NCBI GenBank assembly: GCA_015680685.1
Contig: MNCI01035712.1
Span: forward strand, 64,001 to 124,000
Origin: Gnetum montanum
Taxonomy: Eukaryota; Streptophyta; Gnetopsida; Gnetales; Gnetaceae
Direction of reading: 5' to 3'
DNA: 60,000 bases
The notes below the pieces were generated by a model. It worked only from the letters and a program-made list of their open reading frames with translations, made no database searches and was not told the DNA's origin. This document shows positions 11,110 through 23,260 of this stretch, one piece after another (the stretch's first letter is position 1; the number at the start of each line of letters is the position of its first letter). Both the position numbers and the translations under genes were made by a program.

Positions 11110-13084
11110 ATTTCTTCTTCTTCAAATAAAAGCACTTCACCACCTAGGAACAACACTAGAGATAGTCATCTGCACATCACAAATAACTAAGAACCACCAA
11201 TTCCTCAACAATTCAGTGTGGTACGATGAATATATACCTAACTTTAGCATTGTCTTCCATCAAGATGAACAATTGCGTTGGAGAGACTTGGAGGGTAACA
11301 TAGTATTACCTTTGGACAGAGAATCGCCCAACATGCTCCTTCGTGTCCTTGCACGAATAGGCATGTCACAATTATATGCTAAGTACGTTGCATGCAATTA
11401 CAATGTAAGGGACTACCATCCCACAAAAGCGCAATGTTAACGAGATTTACAACAGGAGAGATATTATACATCATTGAAGGGAAAAGGGCCCCATAACGCT
11501 CCACCCGTCATAAGCAAAATTGAGGGTGGTGAACCTATTTTAATAGGTTTTCCACAAAATGATGTTCCCCCTCCTAATGATAGTGAGGAGGTAGTGTATC
11601 TGAACCTTCACTCCACAATTCACAACCTTGGTTCTGATGCCCACGAACACCAAGTGTTCAATGAGGGAACATGAACACATGATAAGGATGAGCATTCTGA
11701 TCATCACCACGATCAAATCTAGAACCAGGGAAGGGAAGGTAGGAAGCATCGTCATGGCGATGGTTCTCCTTCCTCTTGACCTTCATCATCACATTCACCC
11801 TCTCCTTCAACATTAGGACGTAGTCGTAAGGAACCTAACCGTGAGGATAAGGGTAAGCAAAATGAGAGACCTCGATGAGAGAGTCGAGAGTGAGGACGAG
11901 TGCACTCTAGAGAGTCAAGGAATGGAAGAAGGGAAAGTAGGGAACCACATAGACATCATAGATGCTACAAACAAAATGACCACGAAGAACCCCTACTTGC
12001 AACCCAAAGCATGTTAGACATTACGGAGGTTGTTAGAATACCTGCAAGGCACCAGAAAGATAGCAAGATCAAGAGACTAGACATGAATAATATCCCACGA
12101 TTTGAGGGGGGATATAATGCTAATCCTCAAAACCATCTACAAGAATTTCATGATGCTTGTGCCTTGTAGAATATTGAGAACGAGTGGCAAAAATTAAAGT
12201 TGTTCCCAAGGACACTCATAAAAGAAGCAGAAAGATGGTACCAGTCCTTAGAACCGAAATCCATTCAATGGTGGAGTATGATGCTAGAACTATTTAACGA
12301 TAAGTATCAAATGTACTCTTAAGTGTCCAACTTGTGCAAGCAAATCCAAGGATGGAAGTAGGGAACTCATGAACCCTTGGATGCTTCCATGGGTCGATAT
12401 TATGCATTGCTACATCATTGCCCAGGCCATGGTTATGCACAACAGGATGAACTACGCCATCTCGTAGATGGACTTAAGCACAAAACTAGGAGAACCCTTG
12501 GAACATATGCCCAATGGAGATCATCAGAACTTATGTCTCATCAGGTCCATAGATTGTTGGAGCAAGTAGCTAAGGAAGAAGGAGAGCTACACAAGAGAGA
12601 AATTGTGGAAGAGTACAACCGCAATCCTTCCCTCCTAAAAAGGGAAGTAAGATTTTGTGAGCAGGAGGATGAGTCACCACTCAAAGAGATGCTAAATAGG
12701 AAGACCTTGCCACTTCAAAAATTAACAACAAAAGTGTTGGCAAAGGTAGATCAAATGTGGGACTCCTTACATAGTAGATTTGAAACCGTTTAAAAAATTG
12801 TAGAGGAGTCTAAGGAGCGAAGTAGTGACCGTGATAAAAAGAAAATGAGGGATTTAGACCATGCATGTAACAAAGGTAAGGGTAAAATGGTTATCATTGA
12901 AGAGGTTGTTAATTCAAATATAGACAATGATGGTGGATGTGAGATTTGCCAATATGACCATCCTAAGGGATGTTGCTCAATCATCTCACATCTACAAGAG
13001 TCTAGGGTGTATGCACTCAACCCAAGACTTAACAAATGGCAAGTACCCCATCGGTTACCTTATCCCCAAGGTAACCCAAGGTAG
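11110..13084 (+). pseudogene. Gypsy gag (capsid and nucleocapsid) pseudogene
   Basis: The frame that aligns with the minus-strand copy begins at 11110, where the probable start ATG is ATT. An N-terminal block (FHQDEQLRWRDLEGNIVLP) is followed by a low-complexity Ser/His/Arg/Glu-rich hinge (about 11640-12000). The retrotransposon gag (capsid) domain lies at about 12080-12560, with LFPRTLIKEAERWYQSL and a HHCPGHGYAQQDELRHLVDG stretch. A Cys/His knuckle CEICQYDHPKGC sits near 12941-12976. Gag would assemble the cytoplasmic virus-like particle. Several stops and frameshifts split it into short open pieces. Confidence 0.8.
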
Positions 13085-13399
13085 TTTCACTAACCGTTAA
13101 CGTATTATCCAAGTGGAACTCTACCACAACCTATGGAGTAACACCAATAGTGGAAATACCCACAGTCATGGGGGATGCCACCGCTAAGACAACAATACCC
13201 TTACCGGCAACCAGATTCATATGGCTACTACGTGTAGCAGCCAATCTCTCCAAGTGACTCTATTGGTCACATGACCCCACAACATTACTACCAAGCCTGA
13301 GAGTATTATAGGACTCATTCTCCTAAGGAAGACACACCACATACATACCATCCTCCAAATCCATCCACCACTCTTACACCAATAGCTCCACTACCACCC

Positions 13400-14120
13400 G
13401 CTTCAACAGTGCAACAAGTATTCCCCACTCAACCGCAACAATCCCATGTCATGAGGGCTTCGAATCCTCAAACCACAGTTGGTTCTAATGCCAAAAAGAC
13501 CTTTCTTCAAAACCAACAATCCAACTAAGCCCTCACCATCACAAGCGGTTGAACATCTAAATACCTCCATACCAAGTAAGATTTTGGGATCTCCTTCAAA
13601 CCAAAAATCAAGCTTAACATACATGGTTATGTTAACACATGTCATTACTAACTGGATTAATGTGGTCCACCTTCCCAGGAAATTCTTTGATCTTGGAAGT
13701 CCTCTAATCTATCTCCAAGTCATTGGGAATGAACCATGTAAAGCTCTTCTGGACTCAGGTTCCAAGGTCAACCTAATATCATAGGAGATGTACAAAGCCT
13801 AGAACTTTCCTCCACTAAGAAAGAGTAACATTTGACTAGAGCTAGCCGACCAGTCCATCATTGTCCCCTTGGGACTAGTGGAGGACATCATTACCACTAT
13901 GTGTGATTGGTCATATCTAGCTAATTTCCTAGTGATACAAGTAACCAACAGTAAGGGGGACTTCCCAATAATAATGGGAAGAGCGTGGCTAAGTACTATA
14001 GATGCACGCCTAGGAATCCACAATCTTTCCCTGAAAATATCCAAAAAGAACACTTTTGGAAAGATCGAGAAGAAGAAAGTTCCATGCATCGCATATAGTG
14101 ACAAAGGGTTCCATTGAGTA
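13400..14120 (+). pseudogene. Gypsy aspartic protease region
   Basis: A retropepsin active-site motif ALLDSGSKVNLIS is present, with DSG encoded at 13752-13760. It is followed by GLVEDIITTMCDW and FPIIMGRAWLST near 13870-14000, the second half of Athila-type proteases (usually a GRPFL-like block). The enzyme would process the Gag-Pol polyprotein. A stop follows the DSG segment (TAG at 13783) and another at about 14115, so the frame is broken. The upstream part is a linker with low similarity to anything known to me. Confidence 0.75.
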
Positions 14121-14240
14121 TAGAAATCATGGGTTATGCAAAGTTTAGCATTGCCTGCATGTAACCAGTGTGCACAGGACATCAATATACAAAAGTGCCT
14201 ATATGCAGCAACCACATGATAGGAAGACACCCAGTGGCTG

Positions 14241-15270
14241 ATGGCTGACCAAGAGAACAATTCACTAACATGCATAGAATTAATTGAGGGAATAAATAGT
14301 GCTTACATTGAAAGCATAGACACACTAGAGCAAGTTCGTTGTCAACTTCCCAACATTAACCTCGGAAACATCAACTTGGTGAAGTTGGAAATTTTTGAGA
14401 GATTTAAACAAGAGCCCCTTGATTTGAAACCATTGCCCACCGGTCTAGAGTATATGACCCTTGAAAATGGAAAAGCAATGATCATCAACACAAAGCTTAT
14501 TCCCAAACAAAAAGAAAGACTATTGAAAGTGATAAATAAGTGGTCAAAAGCCCTTGCCTGGTCATACGCCAAGTTAACTAGAATAGACCCTTGAAAACAA
14601 CCATAGAGGTGATTGAACCCAAAATTAAAACAAATAGTAAAAGAAGAGATAGAACAACTTCTTAAGGCTGGGTTCATATATCCCATTGCTGATAGTGAAT
14701 GGGTTAGTCCTCTAGTAATCGTGCCTAAGAAGGGAGGCAAATGGAGGGTGTGTATAGATTTTAGGCTACTAAACATGGCAACATTCAAGGATCATTTCGT
14801 GTTGCCATTCGTTGACCAAGTCTTAGACACTATAGCAAGGCATCGCTATTATATTTTTTTGGATGGGTATAGTGGATATAACCAAATACGATAGCACCAG
14901 AAGATCAAGCCAATACAATGTTCACCAGTCCTTGGGGAACGTTTTCATATAAACAAATGCCATTTGGCTTGTGCAATGCCCCTACCATGTTTCAACATTT
15001 AGTTCTGAGCATATTCCAACAGCAGATAGGAAACGGAGTAAAAGTCTTCATGGATGAATTCTCCACTTATGGGACAAGCTTTGATCAAGCCCTGGACTAA
15101 TTAGAGAAAGTGCTAAAATGATGTGTGAAAAATAACTTAAGGCTCAACTGGCAGAAAAGCCATTTGATGGTCCAAGAGGGTGTAGTACTTGGGCATAAGA
15201 TTTCAAAATCAAGAATAGAGGTAGACCCAGAGAAAGTTAGGATCATCTGAGGAATCACCTGGCAATCAAA
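14241..15270 (+). pseudogene. Gypsy reverse transcriptase
   Basis: RT blocks are clear: EWVSPLVIVPKKGGKWRVCI, FLDGYSGYNQI, GTFSYKQMPFGLCNAPTMFQ, then the catalytic box at about 15050-15058, which reads F-M-D-E instead of the usual F/Y-M-D-D. GVVLGHKIS follows. A 1-bp deletion after NQI (near 14893) shifts the frame, and more stops occur at about 15098-15122 and near 15250. The enzyme would copy element RNA to cDNA using the tRNA primer. The D-to-E change in the metal-binding pair, together with the breaks, means this copy cannot be active. Confidence 0.85.
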
Positions 15271-15274
15271 AATT

Positions 15275-15991
15275 ATGAAAGACATTCGATCATTCCTTGG
15301 ACACACTGGCTACTATAGGAGATTCATTGAGAACTTCTCCAAGATTGCGAAAGAATTGGTAAAACTAACGAAGAAGGATGCACCATTCAAATGGACCAAG
15401 GAATGTGAACAAGCATTAACTCTCTTTCTACAAGCCCCTAATTGGTCTAGATCATTCCATATAATGACTGACGCATCCAATTATGCCTTAGGAGCCGTAC
15501 TTACACAATTAGATGACCAAAAACATCCTTATTACATCCACTATGCAAGTAAGAGTATTGTCAGTGCACAACTTAACTACATAACCATAGAAAAAGAATT
15601 AATGACTATAGTTTTTGCACTAGATAAGTTTAGGCACTATGTGTTAGGCTACAAAGTGTACATTCATACGGATCATAGTGCAATTAGGTTTCTCATGAAC
15701 AAATCAATGGTTAGCCCTCGTATTATATGTTGGCTGGTAATCCGACAAGAGTTCGATCTAACATTGATAGATCAAAAGGACACCAAGAATGTAGTTGCAG
15801 ATCACTTATCTCAATTGCACTGGAATAGCAAAGAGGATGAATACACCATATCCGATCATTTTCCAGATGAAGCCCTCTTTGCCAATGTAGTGAATAATCA
15901 ACCCATGGGAACGAATTGTTATAGTAGCATTCTTACCTATCTCCTTTCCCAAAAAACACCACAAGAGTTAAACTTTCAGAAGAAACAATAG
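15275..15991 (+). pseudogene. Gypsy RNase H (with RT connection) domain
   Basis: This is the longest intact stretch of the element: 238 codons. It opens with the RT thumb block IRSFLGHTGYYRRFIENFSK and runs through the RNase H motifs MTDASNYALGAVL, ITIEKELMTIVFALDKFRHY, HTDHSAIRFLMNK and VVADHLSQL, which carry the expected acidic residues. It would remove RNA from the RNA-DNA hybrid. It ends in a stop before the integrase (15989-15991), whereas in active elements the frame would continue. Confidence 0.85.
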
Positions 15992-16081
15992 TTTCTTCAC
16001 AGAGCCAAGTACTTCATAGAGATCAAAGGACAACTTTACAAAGTCTCACCTGATACCTTGGTTTGATGATGTGTACCCGAT

Positions 16082-17191
16082 ATGGACCAACTAAGAGTTC
16101 TCCAGGATGCTCATGAAGGCCCTTGTGGGGGTCACTATGTAGGGAGACGAACAGCTTTGCTTGCAGGATATTACTGGCCAACACTATTTCGAGATGCCCA
16201 TCATTTTGTCCAATCCTGTGAGTGTTGTCAATGTGATGGAGGAATGACTGCTAGAATGGAGGATCCGCAACAATGGATTCAACCTTTGGAACCCTTTGAC
16301 ATTTTGAGAATAGATTTTATGGAGCCCATTACACCGATGTTCAATGGCAAATCTTATATCATTGTTGTTGTTGACTATCTAATGAAATGGGCTAAAGCAG
16401 CTGTTGTAACAAACTACACATCGTCTATAGCTACACAATTTGTATAACAACAAGTTGTAAATAGGTTTGGTGTGCTGTCTGCACTTATCTCGAATAATGG
16501 AACACACTTCATGGGTGTAACCTTCCAGAAATTAATGCAATGCTTAGGGGTTGAACATAAATTGACTACACCTTACCACCCCCAAGCTAATGGCCAGGCC
16601 GAGGTCACTAATTGGGATATTACTAAAATTTTGAAAAGAACAATTAGCAAATATATGCAAGATTGGAACACTAAACTAAATGATGTCCTCTGGGCATACC
16701 GCTCCACTTGGAAACTCCCTACAGGCTATTCTCCCTACGAGTTAGTATACGGAAAACTTCCAAAGCTTCCAATACAAATCAAGCTTTGTATGCTATCCAT
16801 GGTATGTGACCTCCACCTTGACCTTGATCTAGCACAAAAACAAATATTGGCAACTCTAAACATGCTAGATGAAAACCAATTGGTTGTCTTGTCATCAAAT
16901 GAGTTTCACAAGGCACATAACAAACAACGTCATGACTTAAAAATTTGAAAGGTTAAGTACCAACTAGGAGATAAGGTCTTTTACTGGAACCCCACACATG
17001 TGCCCCAACGCAAAAAATTTCAAAAATTGTGGGAAGGGCCTTATATCATTCACACAACCTTTCCCTCAGGAGCCATGACCATATACAAACCCGAAAGCCA
17101 TGATAAGAGATTATTGGTCAATGTGCAACAAACCAAACCTTTCCATGAACTTAGAATAGTTGGTGCACATAATGCCTCTAAGAGAGGATGA
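16082..17191 (+). pseudogene. Gypsy integrase
   Basis: The zinc-binding HHCC domain is seen (HEGPCGGHYVGRRTALL, then CECCQ), then the DDE core and a C-terminal segment with the GPY/F-type motif WEGPYII near 17030. Of the catalytic triad, the first Asp (RIDFMEP) and the Glu (HPQANGQAEV) are present. The second Asp is Asn: the expected Ser-Asp-Asn-Gly reads Ser-Asn-Asn-Gly at 16490-16501. A TAA interrupts the core at 16445-16447 and a TGA follows at about 16946. Integrase would insert the cDNA into the nuclear genome; this copy is inactive. Confidence 0.85.
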
Positions 17192-19133
17192 CCTCGCTCA
17201 TTATTTTGGATCTCTCCCTTCCAACTCAGTCATGGGGGAGATGGCCACCTATGCTGATCTTTCGAAGCCCTTAGTTTCTTTTTAAATTTTTGTTTTACAT
17301 ATTTTTGTTTCACAAATTTCTTTAACTTTTCTTGTTTTTGTTTTACAATATCATTCATACTTTTTTTTATTTGTATGTTTGTTTATTTCATTTGACTCGT
17401 CACCTAATAAGTGATCTGAAGATGGTATGAACTATATTCCATTGATTGCTAATGTTTGGATTTTACCTTTAAGTTATGATGTTGATACTTTGGTATGGTT
17501 CTTTTGATATAACAAGCAATGATTCCACTTCATCCATACACCCATAAATTTCTATGGTCTCTCTTGGCTTGGAACCGTATAGTCCCTTTTTCACTAATAA
17601 GAACTATTAATGAATCGATGATTGGGTATTTTTCAAACTAAGGAAGGACTCAAGGATTGAAAAGAATGTGACTTCAAGAAAACTTGATGCATTTATGTTG
17701 GCCATTCTCTTGGGTGCTTGGATGTTTTCTTCTTGAGTTTCCCTTACCATTCTATCGTTACTCTCTTATCGGGAAGCTGAGCTAATAAAAATAAAGAAGT
17801 CTTTGTGTGGTGTGGTTCTCATGCAAAACACACAAAAAAATAGTAAGAATTCAAAGCACACCCCTTAGAAAAAATAATGCTAGGATACAAGCACTGGTTA
17901 TGGAACTAAATAAATATGTTCCCTTTAACTAAGGCCCTTCTCGCTTCCTACTTTCTCCTCTTTTGTTTCATTGGAATGGTGATGGCTCTTTGGTGGAAGC
18001 ATTCTTGTTACTTCAAGTGGATGGATGGGCCAAATGTATTAATGCAAAGTCACTAGATGTGGATTGTTTGAGGTAGGATTTGGAATGAGATCTACTAAGT
18101 TACATTAACCATTATCACAAAAGGGGTTGTACATCACCTTGTTCTTGAGATTCCATTCCACTCTCTCCTTCCCATCATTCTTTCTCCATTTATGACCTCA
18201 TTGCCAGTTGTATCAATAGTCCATATTGTGGTTGATGCATTTTTTTCTTTTTGGTAAACTCTTGTGGTTAAGAATTTAACTCTTTTCTCCAAATGACATT
18301 CCTAGAGCCTACAGAATTTTTCAATGTGGGATTGTCAGGGCATTAAGGGCATGAGCCTACTTTGGGGAGGACCCACTGACATTCCTATTTGATGCATCCG
18401 TTAACTTCTTTCCCTTAAACATCTCTGCAATCACCATTTATTTTGTTCATCCCCATCTTTGACATCCATTTTATCAGTGTTTCCATTGTTTCTTTTTCTT
18501 CATCTTTCTTATTCCTTGTCTTTTTCCATTCTATCACTACTGGAGGTTTGCTCTCAATCATGGGGGTCCTGGTCCAATTTTTTCAATTTTTTCTTAACCC
18601 CTACACCTCATGTAGTCACCACTATTATATCTCCAGATCTGCATCAGCCATATCACAACAATGGACCTTACACCAAGGCAACGTATCAACTACATTGTGA
18701 TTCATTTACCCTTGCTAATATCAGACTGTGTTGTTTGTGCAGATGGCAATCATACAACAATGGATTGGATCTGGAGAAAACACTTGGAATGGACTGGTGT
18801 TGAAGTAGTTATGTAAGGAACAGGATTGATGATGCACTTATGGATGGATAACGAAAAGTGCAATCTTGGCATCGATAGCAACAAACTTCTTCTTTCTTCT
18901 TTTTCTCTCTCTCTCTCTTCTATCTTCTCTCCAAGCTGCCAAATAACGTTGGATGTCAAATATGTATAGTGTTCACTCTTATTGTCATGAACACTATTTT
19001 GCCATGTTTTGTAATGATGATCTGTTCACATGTCACCCCATCTACCATTAGTGACATTCAAGTCAATAATCCCATACCTTCCCAATATTTTGTAAGGAAC
19101 TCGAGGATGAGTTTTCATTTAGTTATGGGGGTA
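17192..19133 (+). other. Gypsy 3' region between integrase and LTR
   Basis: This 1.9-kb stretch is shared with the minus-strand copy (24777-26745). It has only short open frames; one near 18443-18803 is rich in Phe/Leu/Ser and partly hydrophobic. A segment around 18725-18850 is open in the other copy (WIWRKHLEW, MMHLWMDN) but has a TAA here. Athila/Tat elements can carry an extra env-like or unknown ORF here, but no recognisable product is present. A TC-rich run lies at about 18890-18935. A purine-rich GGGGGTA (19126-19132) just before the 3' LTR may be the polypurine tract. Confidence 0.5.
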
Positions 19134-19935
19134 TGATGGGATGCAATATTACATGAGCCGTGATATCGCATTTGCCCCTACGATATCATGTATGCGATAT
19201 CGCAGCTTGTCACCAGTTCTATAAATAAGAGGCAACTTTCCCTTATTTCTTAATCTAGATCTAGACCCTTAGCAAAACTCTGGTAGTTTTACCATTCCAG
19301 AGATAGAATAATTTCCATGTGCCCGCAGTAGGAGTCTCAAAGTGGATGGATCTTTATTCGAGAAAATTATACCTGAGCACACATTTGTGTATGAAAATAA
19401 AGACAAACTTTCTGATAAACCTTGCAATACATGGACTAAGATAAATAGGACTTAATTAATGTTAAATATCTAATTTCTTTCTTAGATAATTAAATCTCTC
19501 TCAATCCTTACTTTCCTAGTTAAGTGCATTCAGTATGACTGCTTCAAGCACATGTGTAACATTTGGTAACCCAATAACGAATAGCGTTTGGTAATCCTAG
19601 TAGCATTGCACTGGTTCAGGGTGTGTATGGTAAGTGGGAATAGATACTAATGCTAGGATACTTAAAACTTAGTTAATTAAAGTTATTCATTTATTCTCTT
19701 CACCCTTCACCTCTTAGCATAGGTGTTAAAAAGATAAAATACATAAAAATCACATACCTCAAACTCACTTAACCATACAACTATGACAATACAAGTGAGT
19801 TTGGGAAGATAGTGATTGATTAACCTTGAGTGTTCCACTAGGGCGCATAAGCACTTAGTCCTTAGAGTTTGACTGGATTGCGCATGCATGCTCATATTCG
19901 TATGGTTGAGTGTAGGAGTACCTTGCCACTCATCA
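19134..19935 (+). repeat. 3' LTR of the plus-strand Gypsy element
   Basis: This begins TGATGGGATGCAATATT, with the TATA box at 19219-19229, and ends CCACTCATCA. It matches the 5' LTR with scattered substitutions and fewer palindromic units in U3. Confidence 0.92.
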
Positions 19936-20450
19936 GTTGGCTTGTAAGGCTTTCTCTAAAATGACTCTACAATCCTTACAAGTTTTCTAGTATCTTTTTC
20001 TCATCATGTTGTAGTCTATTTGAATAGAGTTTCTTTCAATCTTGAAATTCATTATAGGACCCCTTAAAACCAACCTCTAAAGCCCATCACATTTTTTTAA
20101 AAAAAAATTCTTATAACATGGGGCCATCTAACTAGAAGAATCCAATCATTATTCAATTCTTGGCTTGGATGAACCATTAGTTGGGTTATCTTTGGGTTCA
20201 ATGTTACATAAACAAGGCTTGGCTAAACCATGATTTTTGAACTACACCTTAGTATATCCTTAAGAGGTATAGTAGGTCTAAAGAACCCATGAAGGTTGTC
20301 AAGAAGGAAAAAGATCATATGATTAGCAAAAGAGGCCAAAATGATAGGAAAAGATAATTGAAAGTGTAGGAGAAATATTGCCAAGAGATATCAATCAACC
20401 TATAATGAATAGAAATCAATGAAGGCATTTCAATGAGGAGATTTGTGTTT
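19936..20450. repeat. Intergenic repeat DNA
   Basis: No gene is visible. Bases about 20115-20275 are related to 34775-34890: both have a catctaact block, then acataaacaaggcttggctaaacc or its variant, then a tttttgaactacacctta-like stretch. It is probably the remnant of a dispersed repeat family. The rest shows nothing recognisable. Confidence 0.45.
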
Positions 20451-22400
20451 GTATAAATATCCTAGATAAGGAAACACCAAAAACATGTGAAGAAGGTGCT
20501 TATAAAATGTCATTGGAAGGATGTTGTGGAGGTAGAATTCAACATGATGACTAAACAGAAGATATAGAAATTTCTACTAAGACTAGTTAACAAGAACATT
20601 GTACTGAACAAATGGGTGTTCAATACAAAATTAAAAGAAGATGGAAGCCTAGATAAGTATAAGGTCAAATTGGTAACTAGAAGTTTCTTTTCTTACAACT
20701 AGAGTTAACTACAAGGAGACATGCACAACTACAACAAGAATGAAAACATTTGGAGTGATGATTGCAATAGCAATTAGAAATTGCTGGAGATTATATCAAA
20801 TTGATGTGAAATCAACTTTTTTATATGGAGAGCTAGAAGAAGAAATTTATATGAAATTTCTAAAAGGTTTCATATAGAATGAAGACATGGTGTGTAAATT
20901 GAAGAAAATTTTGTATGGGTTAAAGTAAGACCCTAGAACATGGTATCAATAAATGGAAGCATTTCTAAGAAATCATAAGTTTCAAAAATCAATGAAAGAG
21001 AAGAAATTTTTCTATTGAAAGAATAATGGAAAACTACAAATACTATTAGAATTTTATGCAGATGATATTCTACTTATTGGAAGGGATCAACAAACATTGA
21101 GTAATTTCAAATTGACCCTAAAGTAGAAATTTTAAATTTTAGACCAAGGACTAGCACATTACTACATAGGGATGGAAACTCAATAAGATCAAGGGAAGAT
21201 AGTTTTGACATAGAAGAAATATGCAAAAAAAATACTATAAGATTACAATATGAAGAATTGCGCAGCAGCTATAACTTCAATATCATCTAAATTCAAAATA
21301 AATGTTGAATGATTAGAAATAGACGCAACACAATCCAAATGGTTGATTGGATAACTAATGTATTTGACTAACACAAGACCTAACATTCAATATGTAGTTA
21401 ATGTATTAGCAGTAAAGATGCAAAATCTAATGAAAGCACATATGAAGGTTGGAATGAACATTTTAAAATATGATAATGTACTATAAATATTATTCTATAG
21501 TACGCAAATTATAAGAAGCTCTAGGTAACATCTTAGTTAGATGTAGATTAGGTGGGAGATCCAATAAGCCAACAGACAAGGACATGATTCATGACATAGT
21601 TGGGATCATCAACATTAAATTGGTGCAATATCAAGTAGAAGTGAGTGCCAATGTCTTTAATGGAAGCTAAATAGAAAGCCATGCACATTAAGAGACCTTA
21701 TGTGCTTTGATAAATTATTTGAAGAAATTGGGATATAATTAGCAAAACCAATTATTATATATTGTGATAATAATGCAGCCATGAAGATTACCCATGATCC
21801 CATTATCATGAAAGCATCAAACATATTGAATTTGGCATGCATGTTTTATAATAAATGTATGAAAACAAGTTTATTAAATTAAACTATATTTGCACTAAAT
21901 CATAGAAAGTTTATGATTTGAAAAAACCATTGCCTCTATAACTCAAGGCTATTTTAGATTGGTTCCACTTCAAGGTGGTCCATTAATGCACTTGTTCTTC
22001 TCTTCCCCACCATGTTTAGGGGGCTCCTATGTTCCTTGTTTGTGTTTGGTGCTATGTCATGTTCGGGTGTGGGGATTGGGTCTAGGTTGGGTTAGGCCTA
22101 TTCTCTACCTAGTTTTGGTCTTGGTTGCTTCAGATTAATAGCTACTATGTTTACTAAGTGTGTATAAGCTGGGGGAGGGCCTATTGTAGGGGGATCTTGC
22201 CCCATTTTTGGTTGGGTTCTTTGTTGTAAATATGCATTTTGTACCTGATGTTCATTTTGTTAATATGATTTACCTGACCTTCCTTCCAAAATAAGAAAAA
22301 ACCATTGCCAAAAGCTAATATCCTTAGATTTCAGGAGTTCCTAACCTTAGGGGAATCTTCCAACTAAGTGAGGATAAGACTAATCATGGAAAAAAATGGG
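20450..22400 (+). mobile_element. Ty1/Copia pol remnant (RT and RNase H)
   Basis: A degenerate Copia RT and RNase H can be followed in order: NIVLNKWVFNTKLKEDGSLD near 20600, RLYQIDVKSTFLYGELEEEI near 20790-20840, the catalytic FYADDILLIG near 21051-21080, LAHYYIGME, TRPNIQYVVNVLA, and the RNase H end IYCDNNAAMKI near 21757-21790. The final KPLPK block is split by the LINE insertion at 21935-22294. Stops and frameshifts occur every few dozen codons. Gag, protease, integrase and LTRs were not recognised, so this is a fragment. Confidence 0.85.
21935..22294 (+). mobile_element. 5'-truncated LINE tail nested in Copia
   Basis: A 360-bp insert is flanked by an exact 15-bp duplication, GAAAAAACCATTGCC (21920-21934 and 22295-22309). 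The Copia sequence resumes across it without loss. The insert ends in an L1-like 3' end (TTGTTAATATGATTTACCTGACC then CCAAAATAA). There is no open frame. The duplication and tail are typical of target-primed reverse transcription of a truncated LINE. Confidence 0.85.
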
Positions 22401-23260
22401 TGAAGGATATGGAATTGCAAATAATGAATGAAAATTGGTAGATGAGCCCCTTCAATTTTTGATTTCATGTTTGTTAGTTTCACTTCTTATTTGGTCGAAT
22501 TTTTGCATGAATAATGAATTGAGGTGGAATGTTTGAATATCAATTCACTATCATGAAAAAAATTGAAAATTGTTCTATTTGAAGAATAAAAGAAGTATTA
22601 ATCTATTAATGCAACCATAATAATATTTGCATTCTTTATAAAAAAACAAAAGATTAAGAACTATCCATGGGTAGAATAGATAAAGATTCAAAGGATCCAA
22701 GTAAAAGAAAAATAATTTATACAAAGGAAAATGAAGAAAAAGACTAATAATGATTAGCTAAGAAAAGGATGATAGTTATGAAGACTCATATAACCTAAAG
22801 AAGCAAAGCAATGATGGTACAATAAGTTAGAACATAGCATGAACTCCAAAGAAGAGACCATGTTCTTAAAGAAGTATATCAAGTAAGTGTGTAATGCATG
22901 AGGACATGTATGTATAGAAGAGACATCATAGGTACCAAAACAAACATAGTTGTGAATGAAAAAGGGAACAGTGAAATAATGGTAGATTCAAGAAAGAAAA
23001 AGATTGAATGTGAAGACCATTCACAAGACATTCTTCCATAGACGTGTGGAAGGAAGTTCACTCAATTCACAAACATGTGGGTTGATTTTTAAAAAATTCC
23101 TATTAATTGTATTATATTTTGTAAAAACAATTAGTCTAATTTTCACAATAACTTTTAATGTTTACGATTCTATAATTAAAGAACTGTTTAGTTCAACAAA
23201 CACATGACCAAAAAAAAAGGAAAAAAACATGAAATACCAACTCTACATAGAAAAAACCAA
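22401..23260. other. AT-rich spacer, no gene seen
   Basis: Short open frames only, none with recognisable motifs. The first 150 bp may be the 3' end of the Copia remnant. The rest is A-rich and shows nothing I can assign. Confidence 0.4.

Larger units (their letters stand above)
10135..19935 (+). mobile_element. Ty3/Gypsy (Athila/Tat-type) LTR retrotransposon, full length but defective
   Basis: Two related LTRs (829 and 802 bp) flank an 8.2-kb interior with a primer-binding site matching plant tRNA-Asp, gag, protease, RT, RNase H and integrase in Gypsy order, and a roughly 1.9-kb 3' region without a recognisable product. LTRs begin TGATGG and end CATCA. The 5-bp flanks (ATTCG left, GTTGG right) agree at only three positions, so no clear target-site duplication survives. 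The Athila/Tat assignment rests on the tRNA-Asp-type primer site and on the RT/integrase wording. The gag start codon is lost, and stops and frameshifts occur throughout pol, so the copy is dead. The LTRs differ at several percent of sites, suggesting an old insertion. Confidence 0.92.

Noticed and set aside
13799-14788. Two minus-strand frames of about 150 codons
   Set aside because: Antisense shadows of the Gypsy protease and RT regions.
10130-19940. Target-site duplication for the plus-strand Gypsy
   Set aside because: The flanks ATTCG and GTTGG match at only three of five positions, so I do not claim it.
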